Made by a program: the position numbers and the translations under genes. Of a DNA stretch of 64,000 nt, positions 52,761-63,112 are shown in pieces. The notes below the pieces were generated by a model. It was not told where the DNA came from and made no database searches. It worked only from the letters and a program-made list of their open reading frames with translations. Within the stretch, counting starts at the first letter, position 1, and each line of letters starts with the position of its first letter. The stretch comes from Heloderma charlesbogerti (lineage: Eukaryota; Chordata; Lepidosauria; Squamata; Helodermatidae): contig JANEZZ010001381.1 of assembly GCA_026122225.1 (NCBI GenBank), positions 1 to 64,000 on the forward strand. The letters run 5' to 3'.

Positions 52761-53294
52761 GGCTGGGAGGCTCCGGGACCCCCCCTCGCCCTATGCGGGG
52801 CTCAAGCCCAGCATGCCAAAGGGGTTCCGGGGCTGAGCCTTCTCACGTCCCCCTGTCAGCGTTTCCCCCGCCCCCTCCCAACTCCAGGACTCACCTGCGC
52901 CCCCTTTCCCCGATGGGGGAGACCAAGAACACCCCTCCCCCCGAGAGCAGTGCGTGACAGCAGGGGGTTGCTTGGCTTGTGAGAACCCCCCCCCCCCGGA
53001 AAGATGGAGGTCTCTGCCTGTCTAATCCACCCCCACTCCCGCATCGCCTTGTGGGAGAAGTGGCGAGGGGAGCCATTAGCTGCCCTCCAACACCCCAGCG
53101 ATACTTTGCCAAATTTGCAGGGCGGGGGGAGTAACCCCATGTATCCCTGAAAGCGGAGGAGATCTTTCTTGAGGTTGGAAATGAAGATGGGGGGGAAGGG
53201 TTCACGGCATCCCCCCAGCTTCATCTGGCCTTCATTTCAACTGGGGGTGGTGGAGAGCAGCCCTCCCCCCGGGTTTAACCCCCTTGTAACTGTC

Positions 53295-53489
53295 AGGATT
53301 CATTAATTTTACAAAAATATACACACACCTATTTCCTCCAAGGAGCTCAAGGCAACGTATAAGGTTCCCCTGCCCTTTTCCTTCCATTTTATCCCCACCA
53401 CAACCCTGTGAGGTAGGTTAGGTTGACAGAAAAAAAAAGGGGGGGAGCTGCACAGCTGAGTGGAGACATGACTCTAACCATTAGACCAG
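53295..53489 (-). mobile_element. CORE-SINE, reversed
   Basis: CACAACCCTGTGAGGTAGGT core and GACTCTAACCATTAGACCAG head. Confidence 0.75.
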
Positions 53490-53628
53490 GGCTGGGTGGA
53501 AAGCAGATCTCCAGCTGTTTGGGACTTCAACTCCTAGAAGCTGCTGCCAGCATGGCCAGTGGTCAGGGACACTGGGAGTTGAAGTCCCGAACAGCTGGAG
53601 ATCTGCTTTCCACCCAGCCCTGCCCTGG
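53490..53628. mobile_element. Family A variant, long palindrome
   Basis: Arms GCTGGGTGGAAAGCAGATCT and AGATCTGCTTTCCACCCAGC are perfect complements; the centre is CTGCCAGCATGGCCAGTGG. Confidence 0.9.
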
Positions 53629-54712
53629 ATGGCACTAAATGCCCCGGGGCATGTCTAATTAAGCAGACACCACAGTTCTTGGCCATGTGCACAGTGCCTC
53701 TCTGGCACCACGGGCAAGTGGGAGCCTGTCGAAGTTTTTGGGTTTGGGGATTAGAGGGTTACACCAGGCGTCAGCCCCCATGGCAGGGAGCAAGTGTGTG
53801 ATCTCGGGCAGCAGGGGCTCCCACTTGCAGTCTGTTGGGACTTGGGAGGGTTTGGGTTTGGTTGTCATGGCTGATGAATGGCGCGAGTGCAGGGAACTGA
53901 AAGTTACCAGCCTTGCTGGCTGGGGAAATCAGTCTTTGGGTTCCTCTCCAGCAAAGTTACGCATTGCATGGAAAAGAGCTGGGCAAATGCTTTTCCCAGA
54001 AAGCAAGCCCTGCTGGGTCCGTTGGTCACACACCAGGCCAGGGTGATTGGTCCCTGGGCCAGGCCTGGGGGAGCTGGAACAGCTGCCAAGGGGTGCTCCC
54101 AGAGGCATGTAGCAGTCTGTCCAGGCAGCTGGAGGCCCCAAGGGAGGGAGGGGGATCTGCCCTGCAACCCCCCCCACCCCTGAAGCTGGGCTGGCCCTGG
54201 CTGTGTCTCAGTTCAGTGACTGAGAGGCAGAGGCACTTCCTGTTCTGGGAACGGCGTGTTCCCCACGCCGGGCCAGGCCAGGCCTGTGAGAGCGGGGAGC
54301 GGGTGCATTCCAGCGCGAAGGACAGCAAAATCATTTCCAGATGCAGCCGCGCTTACAGCCTCTGTGTCACTCGCACACGCACACAGAGGACTGGGCGAGG
54401 GGGAGGAAGTGGGGCAGCGGGGGCTCCAGCTTCCTCTGTCTTCTCTGCCCCCACGGGGACGTCGCCCACCCCTCTCTCCTAGGCAGGCGGCTTTGCTCTG
54501 AGCACTTGCCTTCCAGGGTGAGCCAGCTTGGTGGCCAGACATGGCGCTGGTCCCAGGTCCCAGCCTTGCAGGGATGTAGAAGCCACCCAGCCCATGGATC
54601 AGTTGCCCCTGTGGGCATCGGGGGGGGGCGCTTGTCAGAGTGGCTTGCCACAGCTTTCAGGATGCTGCAGCAGGGGAGCTGGGCAGAGCTCAGTTTCCTG
54701 AAATGTGGGCAC
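53629..54712. other. Intergenic DNA, nothing recognised
   Basis: 1.1 kb of GC-rich DNA without a recognised repeat, exon or RNA gene. Confidence 0.4.
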
Positions 54713-54830
54713 AATGCAGCCCTGCCCAACCTGGTGCCCTCTGGATGTCTTGGACTGCAACTCCCATCATTCTCAGCCAGCTGGGAGCTGCAGTCCAACA
54801 GCAATCCAGAGGGTGCCAGAATGGGCATGG
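54713..54830. mobile_element. Family A palindromic element
   Basis: CCAACCTGGTGCCCTCTGGA and ATCCAGAGGGTGCCAGAATG arms. Confidence 0.85.
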
Positions 54831-55114
54831 CTGCCCTAGAGGAATGCCCAGGTCATAAAATGCCCAGCCCCTGTCCAGAAGTAAGCACCAGCACACGAGA
54901 GCTTTTGGCATTAGCTAGCAGGGTGGGAGAGCCCTCTGGAAGAGCGAGCAAAAAGGGCCGGCCAGCCAGCCTGTCTGCTCATGCCAGGGCACAAGGGTCA
55001 TTGGGAGGCCTCTGCCCGTCCTGCAAGGTGTGGCTGGAAGAACACAGGCACTGAGGAAGCAGAGGCTTCTAGTTGTGCCAGCAACCAGCAGTCTCCGTTT
55101 TCCAGCTTGCTTTG

Positions 55115-55290
55115 TACAGAGTCAGACCCCCAGTCCATCTAGCCCAGCATTGCCTCCACTGACTGGCAGTGGCTCCCCAGCATTCCAGGGAGGATTCTTT
55201 CCCAGCATTACCTGGAGAAGCTGCCAGGGGTCAAACCTGGGACCTTCTGCATGCAAAGCAGGGGCTCTGCTGCCAAGCCACGGCCCCACC
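55115..55290 (-). mobile_element. tRNA-Ala-like SINE, reversed
   Basis: TACAGAGTCAGACCCCCAGT, ACTGACTGGCAGTGGCTCCC and CTTCTGCATGCAAAGCAGGG. Confidence 0.92.
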
Positions 55291-55834
55291 CTGACTTCCT
55301 TTCTGCTCCTCTTTCCAGGACTGGCCTGAGTAAGGAAAAGAAACAAGCTTCCTTGGCTGACACACAGGTGCAAGCCTGTGCCCGCTGACAGAGATCACAG
55401 CAACCCTCTGGAGTGGTGGGCTTCCCTGGTGGATGTTTTGGCCAAACAGGAGGGGGCAGCACCACGCGGACCCCTGGCTGTCCCCAAACAGTAAGAGTTT
55501 ATGTGCAGTGTCTGCTGGAATCTGCACACGAACTCCTCCTGTCCAGGGAGGTCAAGCAGCTCGGCTGAGCCTGCCTGGAAGAGCAGCAGGCCACACACAG
55601 GCCTCTGCCCACAAGGAAGTGCGGAATGGCCTCTCCTCACCGAGTGAAGGAGTAAAACTGGGGCAACCCTGTTTCAGGGAGAACAGCATGGCAGGAGAAG
55701 AAGAAAGAGGCATACTCATCACACACACTGTCTGTTTAATCGGACAGCCAATGGATATCTTCTCAGACTTAAGGCCCATTCCATTCAACGGGACTTACTC
55801 TCTGGTAACTGTGTCTAGGACTGCAGCCTAAGTT

Positions 55835-55955
55835 GTGCAATCCTATGTGTGTTCAGACAGAAAGAAGTCCTACAACGCCCAGCTGCTGGCTGGGGAATGC
55901 TGGGTATTGTAGGACTTTTTCTGTCTAAACACGCATAGGATTGTGCCCTAAATGT
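55835..55955. mobile_element. Family B palindromic element
   Basis: GTGCAATCCTATGTGTGTTC to ACGCATAGGATTGTGCCCTA with the shared CCAGC...GCTGG core. Confidence 0.9.
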
Positions 55956-56479
55956 ATCATTTTGGATTGAGTGAGAAATTTGGATCCAGTAAGATTCCTT
56001 TCCTGATATCCCCCCCCCAACACACACACACAGTTCTGCAGGCAGGATACACACCTGATAGGCTTAGGAGTTGAGGGCTGGAGATCGTAAGCAGGAAACA
56101 TAACGCCAAAGAGGAAAGGGCGGGACGTTAGACTAAATGGCTTTTGATTCATTTATTCATTTTTACAGAATAAGCAGGTTCCTGGAGAATAAACTTTTCA
56201 GCAGCCATGACAGCTAAACGGAACCCACACTTTCTGAGGGACTCCTGCCTCAAAATACCAGGGGAACAGGATGCTCTGCTGGAGGAAGCCATTGAGGCTT
56301 GACCTGACTTCAGGTCTTCTCTTAGGTTCTTATGATCTGCTGACAACAGGATAAGTAAGAGATGGAGGTAGCAGCCAGCTTATAATGGGGGTGGGTTTCT
56401 TTTCAGCAAACCGTGATCCTGGCAAGAATGAAGACCAGGGGCCCTGTTCACTCCTGTGCCTCTCACTTCAATTACTCAC

Positions 56480-57080
56480 ACCTGAATCTGTGAACAATAG
56501 TACAGGTGAAAATGATCTTGGAGTTGTAGTCCATCACAAGTTTAATATGAGTCAGCAGTGTGATGTGGCTGCAAAAAAGGCAAATGCAATTTTGGGTTGC
56601 ATCAATAGAAATGTTGGTTCATAATCATGGGAAGTGGTAGTTCCACTCTTCTCTGCAGAGGTCAGACCTCACCTTGAATACTGTGTCCAGTTCTGCACAC
56701 CATCACACTTAAAGACTGAGATAAATTGGAACAAGTTCAGAGAAGGGCAGCAAAGATGATCAGGGACTAGAAACTAAGTCCTACAAGGAAAGAATGAAGG
56801 AACTGGGTATGTTTAGCCTTGAGAAAATTGGGCAGCGGGGGGGGGGTGATGACAGCACTTTTCAAGTACCTAAGGGGGTGTCACAGAAGATGGCCGCAAC
56901 CTGTTCTCTGCTGTCCAACACCATAGGACACAAAATAATAATTGGTGTAAGTTAAAGGAAGGCAGATTTCAGGAGGGCAGCTGTCTGTCAGGGATGCTTG
57001 AAACTGGATTTCTGCTCTGAGCAGGCAGTTGGACTCAGTGGCTTAAATGGCCCCTTCCAAGTCCAGGATTCTGTGACTTT
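56480..57080 (+). mobile_element. CR1 LINE 3' portion
   Basis: GGAGTTGTAGTCCATCACAAG, GCAGTGTGATGTGGCTGCAA, AGAAGGGCAGCAAAGATGAT and GGCAGTTGGACTCAGTGGC, in CR1 order. Confidence 0.85.
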
Positions 57081-57189
57081 AACTCTGGCAAAAAGCAGTG
57101 CTCCGGAACATTCTGGCTGTGGTATCTGACCCGCACTGCTACATTCACACCAGCAAGTCCTCACTTGTTGCTGCACTCATCAAGCGAGT

Positions 57190-57705
57190 CGCATGTCTTA
57201 CTCAGTACTCCCAGTTCTGGGCACCACATTTTAAGAAGGATGCAGACAAACTGGGGAAGGTTCAGAGGAGGGCAACACAGATGATCAGGGGACTGGAAAC
57301 AAAGCCCTATGAAGAGAGACGGAAAGAACTGTGCATGTTTAGCCTTGAGAAGAGAAGACTGAGGGGAGATATGATAGCGCTCTTCAAGTACTTGAAAGGT
57401 CACAGAGAGGAAGGCCAGGATCTCTTCTAGATCATGCCAGAGTGCAGGACACAGAATCATGGGCTCAAGTTACAGGAAGCCGGATTCCTGCTGAACATCA
57501 GGAAAAACTTCCTGACTGTTAGAGCAATACAACAATGGAACCCATTACCCAGGGAGGTGGTGGGCTCTCCCACACTGGAGGCATTCAAGATGAGGCTGGA
57601 CAGCCACCTGTCAGGGGTGCTCTGACTTAGATTTCTGCATTGAGCAGGGGGTTGGACTCGATGGCCTTGTAGGCCCCTTCCAGCCCTACTATTCTATGAT
57701 TCTAG
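57190..57705 (+). mobile_element. CR1 LINE 3' end, well preserved
   Basis: The frame [20 protein letters not shown] leads to AFLFKYLKG-like sequence, then CTTCCTGACTGTTAGAGCAA, GGGGGTTGGACTCGATGGCC and terminal TATTCTATGATTCTA. It has the same type as 8165-8548. Confidence 0.95.
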
Positions 57706-57924
57706 TCTCAGGAAGGAGACTGGAATGGCAGGCTAAGCATGCCTTTTAGGGAACCGTTTGCCTTCATCCATCTTTACCCAAATGCTGAATCCCTCCTAAC
57801 TGATGTATTTGATAGATGTGACCTTCTTGATTGGACCGCAATGGGAGAGAAGCTGTGCGTGTTCCCCAAAGGCAGCGTCTCAGGGTATGAGCAAAATCCT
57901 ATGGGGCACAGCAAAGCCATAGCA

Positions 57925-58030
57925 CAGAGCAGCCATCCAGATGTGTTGGACTACAACTTCCAGGATCCCCCAGCCAGCCATGCTGGGAGTTGTAGTCCAA
58001 CCCATCTTGAGGGCACCAGGTTGGATAAGG
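57925..58030. mobile_element. Family A palindromic element
   Basis: GCCATCCAGATGTGTTGGAC to CCAACCCATCTTGAGGGCAC. Confidence 0.85.
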
Positions 58031-58624
58031 CTAGCAGAGGGGCACAACATTCAGCCTCCAGGTTTTCTTAAACATGTTTTTAAATATGTCTAAGGGTTGC
58101 TAGGCCTCATGACTGCGAAGATATGCTTGAAAGCATGTGGGCAAAATCTTGGTGAAATCCCAGAAGGGTGGTTAAATAAGAGTTCCAGAGATCCCAGAGG
58201 ACCCTGTTGCTCCTTGTCATGCCCCCTCCCCAATAAATTATGCAAAGTAATAAAAATGGCCGGCGTATGCAAGATCCACCATGCAAATGTGCCTCATTTA
58301 CATTTTGGAATTATAGAAAACAAAATGCTACATGCAGCCTCAATGCCAGCCCCAATTCACTGGAATCCAGCCCACCTGGGACTCCAAGACCAGTGGTTAC
58401 CTATAGAGATGGATCCATGATGAATTAAAGCAGCCCTCCCAAAACCTGGGGCCACCCCTGCCTACTAAGGCAGGGTTGTCTGCTCAGAGTGGCAGAAGCT
58501 GTCCAGGGTCTGAGGTGCCACAGCATCCTTTTCACTGGGGAGGCCAGAGTTCAAACCTAGGATGTTCAGCATGTGGCTGGTGCTCTGCTAAAATCCCTCC
58601 TATTCACCATGGAATCTGGAAACA

Positions 58625-58840
58625 CATGCACACAGGGGCAGAGGTAGCTGGCTTAGACCAAATCAGACCCCTGGTCCATCTAGCCCAGTAGTGTCAACAC
58701 TGTCTGGCAGCAGCAGGTTTCCAGGGGTTCAGGCAGGAATTTTCCCAGCCCTACCTGGAGATGCTGCCTGGGGTTGAACCTGGGACCTTATGCATGCAAA
58801 GCGGGTGTGTGTGTGTCTACCGCTGAGCTATGACCCTTCT
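58625..58840 (-). mobile_element. tRNA-Ala-like SINE, reversed, with an inserted GT run
   Basis: CAAATCAGACCCCTGGTCCA, CTACCTGGAGATGCTGCCTG and CTTATGCATGCAAAGCGGG. A (GT)n run replaces part of the A-box side. Confidence 0.92.
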
Positions 58841-58894
58841 AATAATAAAGTAAGATTCTAGTCCTCATGGCTCTGAATAAAGGCCTGACTTAAA

Positions 58895-59095
58895 TAGGAA
58901 CAATGGAAACAACCTTGTACTGAGTCAAACCCTGCTTTGGCCATCAAACCCAGTATTGTCTACACTGGCCATCATCAATGCCTCTCCAGGGTTTCAGGTG
59001 GGAGTTTTTTTGGCCCTACCTGGAGATGCTGCCAGGGATGGAACCTGGGACCTCCCACATGCAAAACAGGGGCTCTTCCAGCAGCGATGCCCCCG
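58895..59095 (-). mobile_element. tRNA-Ala-like SINE, reversed
   Basis: GTACTGAGTCAAACCCTGCT, CTACCTGGAGATGCTGCCAG and CCACATGCAAAACAGGGGCT. Confidence 0.9.
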
Positions 59096-59287
59096 TTGCT
59101 GGTTTGTACGAATGTGTAGACTCATGTAACTTGTCCTCAGTGAATCAGCTATCAAATTACCAAGTCCACTTGTTGACAAATGGGCTTGTCAAATTTGTTG
59201 CCAGTGCTCAAGGTTTGGGGGGGGGGGGATGGAGTGCACAAGACGCAAGTGTCCTGGATGGTGGCAACAAGAGTGTCTAAGGCATCC

Positions 59288-59362
59288 CTGGCGCCCTCCA
59301 GATGTACTGGCTGGGGCTGATGGGATTTGTAGTCCCACACATCTGGAGGGCGCCAGGCTGAC
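59288..59362. mobile_element. Family A element, short
   Basis: CTGGCGCCCTCCAGATGTAC and CACATCTGGAGGGCGCCAGG form perfect 17-bp ends. Confidence 0.85.
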
Positions 59363-59659
59363 GGTGGCTGTGTTCTATCACGTTCTAAAGCCATGAGCTG
59401 TGAAAGCAAAGCTCCCCCTTACCCCACAAGGAGGAGCTGGCATGAACGCAAAGACCCCCTCGTCTATTTCCTTCTTCCCCTGACGTGCCACAGCAGGGCC
59501 CAGCAGCCAGGGAGTTGTGGAGGCATCAGTTCACCCTCTCTCACCCAGGCTGGTCTCTGCGGTGGATGGGTGGGGGTGCGTAGCGGATCCCCAGCGAAGG
59601 CAGCCTTGGGCCCTTTGGCGACACCCACACTCCCCACCCCGCCGCGATGCTTTTGCGTC

Positions 59660-59745
59660 CATCCTGGCAACCATGGCTGTAGACTGTTACCAGCTCACAT
59701 CCACACAGTAACAATCTAAAGCCACGGTTGCCCTGGAGACGCAGG
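59660..59745 (-). ncRNA. MIR132: mir-132 microRNA precursor hairpin
   Basis: Read on the minus strand, 59728-59707 gives the 5p arm ACCGTGGCTTTAGATTGTTA plus CT. This differs from human miR-132-5p at one base. After a 17-nt loop, 59689-59668 gives the 3p arm TAACAGTCTACAGCCATGGT plus TG, which differs from human miR-132-3p only at position 21. The seed AACAGTC is intact, and outer stem bases (GGCAACC with GGTTGCC) extend the hairpin. Orientation opposite to DPH1/OVCA2 and position downstream of OVCA2 match the human locus. In mammals the microRNA is induced by CREB and repressed by REST, and acts in neuronal plasticity. No miR-212 hairpin is visible within about 1 kb on either side. Confidence 0.95.
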
Positions 59746-59749
59746 AGGA

Positions 59750-60020
59750 GCTGGCGCTGCAGCCGACGGCATCCTGAAGTCTCAGCCGCTGCGGTGGAGA
59801 AGCACGGAGAGCTGCTGCTGCTGCCGCTGCCGGAAAAGCGAGCGCCGCCCGCCCGCCCCCCGCGCCGCGCCGCGCCGCGCCGCCACAGCGCGCTCCCGGG
59901 CCCGCTCTCCGTCCAGACGGCGCCCTTCTTCCAGAGCGCCAGGGCAAGCGCACCGGGGCGAGCGAAAGCCTTCCCTCGGCGCAAAGTCTTAGCCTGCCCT
60001 GCAACCACCGCATCACTGCT
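59750..60020. promoter_or_regulatory. GC-rich island beside mir-132
   Basis: This CpG-dense DNA (CGCCGCGC runs at about 59865-59885) lies immediately upstream of mir-132 on the minus strand. It is a plausible part of the primary transcript or its promoter. No TATA box or full CRE is visible. Confidence 0.5.
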
Positions 60021-60249
60021 TCCGGAGCGATCCCAGCCGCCTCAGGGCTGGGATGTGTGGGCTATCGCAGGAGGGCGAGTCAAGGTGGCAAGCTTGCCAA
60101 CACAAGGAAGGGGGTCCTGGGGCTGCTCAGCCCTGCGCCTGAGCACCTGGCTTATTTCGAGGAACAGCCCTTATTCAGGGCATTACAGTTTAGTATTGCG
60201 CGACAAGGGAGGCAAACATACGAAACCAGCTCCCTCTCGAGAGACACCC

Positions 60250-60960
60250 CCCCCCCCCGGGTGAAAACCAGCCCTTTCTCTCTTCCCGGGCAGTAGGCAG
60301 GTGTCAGCCATCTTAAGGAAGGCGCAAAATGCCGCCCGGGCCGCCCTGTGCAAGATGCCCATGCTAGGCAGAACCTCCGCCCCTCTCCTGACAAGACCAG
60401 GCAGGCGCCAAGCGGAACGCCGGCCCTCCCCCGCGGTCTTCGCATCGCCCACTCTCGACACAGCACTCCCGCGGGTCGTTTGGGGCTGCCATGGACTTCC
60501 GTTAGCTGCCTCCCACCTGCCCCATGTCTCTGCCTGCCACCATCCCCAGCCAAACTCCAGCGGAAAGGCAGGCCTGTCCCAGCTGGAAAGGGCAGCGTGC
60601 GATGGGGGGGGGGGGGACTGGTGGGAAGCCAGTGCCGGGGCAGCCTGGCTAGGCACCTGCCGGGGGGCCACGCCCAGCAGGCCCCCTGCTATAAGCCCCC
60701 GGAGCCGCTCCCGCTCTTCCGCAGCGCAACCTGCTTGCTGGCCAGCTGCCTCTCGCTCCGGCCCAGGCGGCGGCGGCGGCGAGGAGGGGGCGCAGCCGAG
60801 GCCTTTGCCGCCCTGGCAAGCAAGCAGAGGCAGCAATGTGAGGAGGAGGAGGAGTGGCTGGTGAGAAAGGGGCACAGAAGGGGGGCCCACTCAAGGTGCC
60901 TTGCCCGAGGGCCCCCCAAAGCCCGCAGCTGGCGCTCTGGGCAACGCAGTTATAGTTCAG
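60250..60960 (+). promoter_or_regulatory. GC-rich region with a TATA-like box and splice-donor-like end
   Basis: A TATA-like CTATAAGC lies at 60689-60696 on the plus strand, followed by GC-rich DNA (GGCGGCGGCGGCGAGG) and CTG|GTGAGA at about 60861. This resembles a promoter plus a noncoding first exon. By human synteny the next plus-strand gene would be HIC1. The same DNA could serve the minus-strand mir-132 transcript. Confidence 0.45.
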
Positions 60961-61364
60961 CCATGCATGAAGCTACCTGGAGAAGTTCAGCCCATCGGCT
61001 CATCCAGCCCAGCGCCGTGTGCTGCAGCTGGCAGCTCTCTAAATCTTCCAGGTGAGGTCTTTCCCTGCTGTGCCCCTCCCCATATCTGTTCCTTGGGGGG
61101 GACCTGGAGACACCAAAGATTGGAGCCGGGCTCTCATGTATGAAAAGTATAGTTGCAAAGGGACTTTGGAAACCAAACCAAAGTCCAAGTGCAAGAGGGA
61201 TCTTGGCCTCCCCCAGCTCCATGCAGGAAGGGCTCACCAGGTGCAGGGCTCAGCCCCCATGCCCACCCCTGCCGAAAGGCAGAGGCATGAGGCCCCACCG
61301 AGCACTGCTGCTTCTTCCAACTGTTCTAAACAGAGTCCACATGGTCCAAGCAGCTACCTTGCCT

Positions 61365-61440
61365 GACCTGGGGCCCTCCAGATATTTCGGACTTCAATTC
61401 CATCAGCCCCAGTTGTCCTCCAGATGCTTTGCACTGCATC
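61365..61440. mobile_element. Family A element, partial
   Basis: CTGGGGCCCTCCAGATATTT and CTTCAATTCCATCAGCCCC. Confidence 0.65.
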
Positions 61441-61689
61441 GGTTTGGGGAAGGCTGCCTTAGACCCAGAGCAGACCGAGCCTAAGGTGCTCTGGCATTTC
61501 TTCTCTGTGCAGCACAACAGGCTCTGCTGCATCAAGGGCTCTGACATAAGCCACAAGCCTGGAGGGAGGCCACACAGCCTCATTCTCGCCCTTGCTCCTT
61601 CAAGGTCTGAGATGGGCCCCAGCAGCCCAGCACATGCCGTCCCCTCCCCACGAAAGAGGCAGACTTGTGCTGGAAGTGGCAAGTGCCAT

Positions 61690-61815
61690 CTTGAATCCAG
61701 GGAAGTCTTGCTGGGTTGAAGCCTTCCCTAGCCCTGCCTGGGGAGGCAAGGGATCCAGCCTGCGATGTCCTGCACGCAAAGCAGAGGCACTGCAACTCAG
61801 CTGCAGCCCCTCCTG
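61690..61815 (-). mobile_element. tRNA-like SINE, reversed, degraded
   Basis: CTAGCCCTGCCTGGGGAGGC and CTGCACGCAAAGCAGAGGCA. Confidence 0.7.
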
Positions 61816-61967
61816 GGCTCAAGAGCCAGGTCTGGCTAGAAGCCCATGGGAAGGGAAGGGAAGGCGAGTGATCACACCCAGCCCAAAGGCTTGTGGCGCC
61901 GCTTTGACTTACAGATTTTTTATGGCATGAGCTTTCATGGACTAGAGCATACATCATCATATCTGTA

Positions 61968-62172
61968 AGCTTAAGAACATGGGGAACAGCCTTCTACAGA
62001 GTCAGGCTCTGGGTCCAACTAACTCAGCCCCATCTGCTGTGACTGGCAGCAATGGCTCTCTGGAGTTTCAGGTAGTTTTTCCAGCCCTCCGTGTAGATGC
62101 TATCTGGGATCAAAGCAGGCACCTTCTGCATGCAAAGCAGGGGCTCTCCCACTGAGCTCTAGCTCTCCCCCT
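61968..62172 (-). mobile_element. tRNA-Ala-like SINE, reversed
   Basis: TAAGAACATGGGGAACAGCC, GTGACTGGCAGCAATGGCTC, CTTCTGCATGCAAAGCAGGG. Confidence 0.9.
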
Positions 62173-62224
62173 AAATATAGAGTAAGATTCCAGTCCCCAT
62201 GGTTCTGAATAAAGGACTGATTTA

Positions 62225-62425
62225 AATAGGAACATAGAAAAATGCCTTATCCAGAGTCAGACACTTGATCCATCCAGCCCAGTATTGTCAACACTGACCG
62301 GCAGCAGTGGCTCTCTAGTGTTTCAGGCAGGAGTTTTTCCAGCCCTGCTTGGAGGTGCTGGGGCTCAGCCCTGGGATCTTCTACATGCAAATCATGTGCT
62401 CTGCCAGTGAGCTACGGCTCCTCCC
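62225..62425 (-). mobile_element. tRNA-Ala-like SINE, reversed
   Basis: TAGGAACATAGAAAAATGCC, ACTGACCGGCAGCAGTGGCT, CTTCTACATGCAAATCATGTG. Confidence 0.9.
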
Positions 62426-63059
62426 CCTGGTATCCAATGATAGAGGCTCTAGTCCACAAACCTTTCTGCCATAATAAACATTCTAGTCTAAGGCCCGCAA
62501 TGAGATCTGGTGGTTGTGTACAGCAACAGACCGACACAGCATCTTCCCTGGAAGCCCATCAAAATTAGCCGTTTCTTCTGCTGCCTCATGCAGGAAGACT
62601 TAGACCTCCTGATGCGTGTCTGTGCAGAAAGGTGTCTTCTACCCATGCATGAAACATCAATAAAAGCAGCCCCCCATGTTAGACTCTTTGGAAGGGACAC
62701 CGCCCAGTGTCCCTGTTAATGGAGGCCGGAGGAGGCTAGAAATCAGCACCACGGACAGCAACCCGCAGGCCCTCTTTCCTGGGCAGGGACAACCCCTGTT
62801 CCCCGAGAGAGAGCTCCGTGGCCCACCCCAGTGCCAGGAAATGCACCACAATTGGCACCCCCCGCCTCACCCCCGCCCCGATTTGGTTCCCGAAGGAGTA
62901 AGCATCTGGGCCCCCTTTGAAGAAGTTGGCTGGCTTGCCAAAGGGGCTTACAAGGGCTCAACGGCATTTGCTTGCCTCCACCCCTCTTATGTTCCTGCCA
63001 CACGCTTCCAGCTTCAAGCCCCAGAAAGTCTAAGCACCTTGAGGATGCCTGTTTTTTCT
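62426..63059. other. Intergenic DNA around the RE1 site
   Basis: There is little repeat content; the RE1-like site is the only recognised element. Confidence 0.4.
62742..62762 (+). promoter_or_regulatory. RE1/NRSE-like REST binding site
   Basis: The core CAGCACCACGGACAGC (62744-62759) matches the canonical 21-bp RE1 at 18 of 21 positions, with both half sites and their spacing intact. It lies about 3 kb upstream of mir-132 in that gene's direction. REST control of miR-132 is established in mammals, so the link here is a good inference. Confidence 0.8.
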
Positions 63060-63112
63060 TTCCTCCTTTCCCTTCCTTCCTTCCTTCCTTCCTTCCCCCT
63101 CCCTCCTTCGCT
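63060..63112. repeat. (TTCC)n microsatellite
   Basis: About seven CTTC/CTTCC units. Confidence 0.9.

Noticed and set aside
59481..59487. CRE half site TGACGTG near mir-132
   Set aside because: It is a single half site lying downstream of the microRNA in its transcription direction; not strong enough to call.
60183..60890. Long open frames on both strands in GC-rich DNA beside mir-132
   Set aside because: No recognisable domain; stop codons are rare here simply because of GC content.
59000..61000. miR-212 hairpin
   Set aside because: No second copy of the seed complement with a matching arm could be found by eye.
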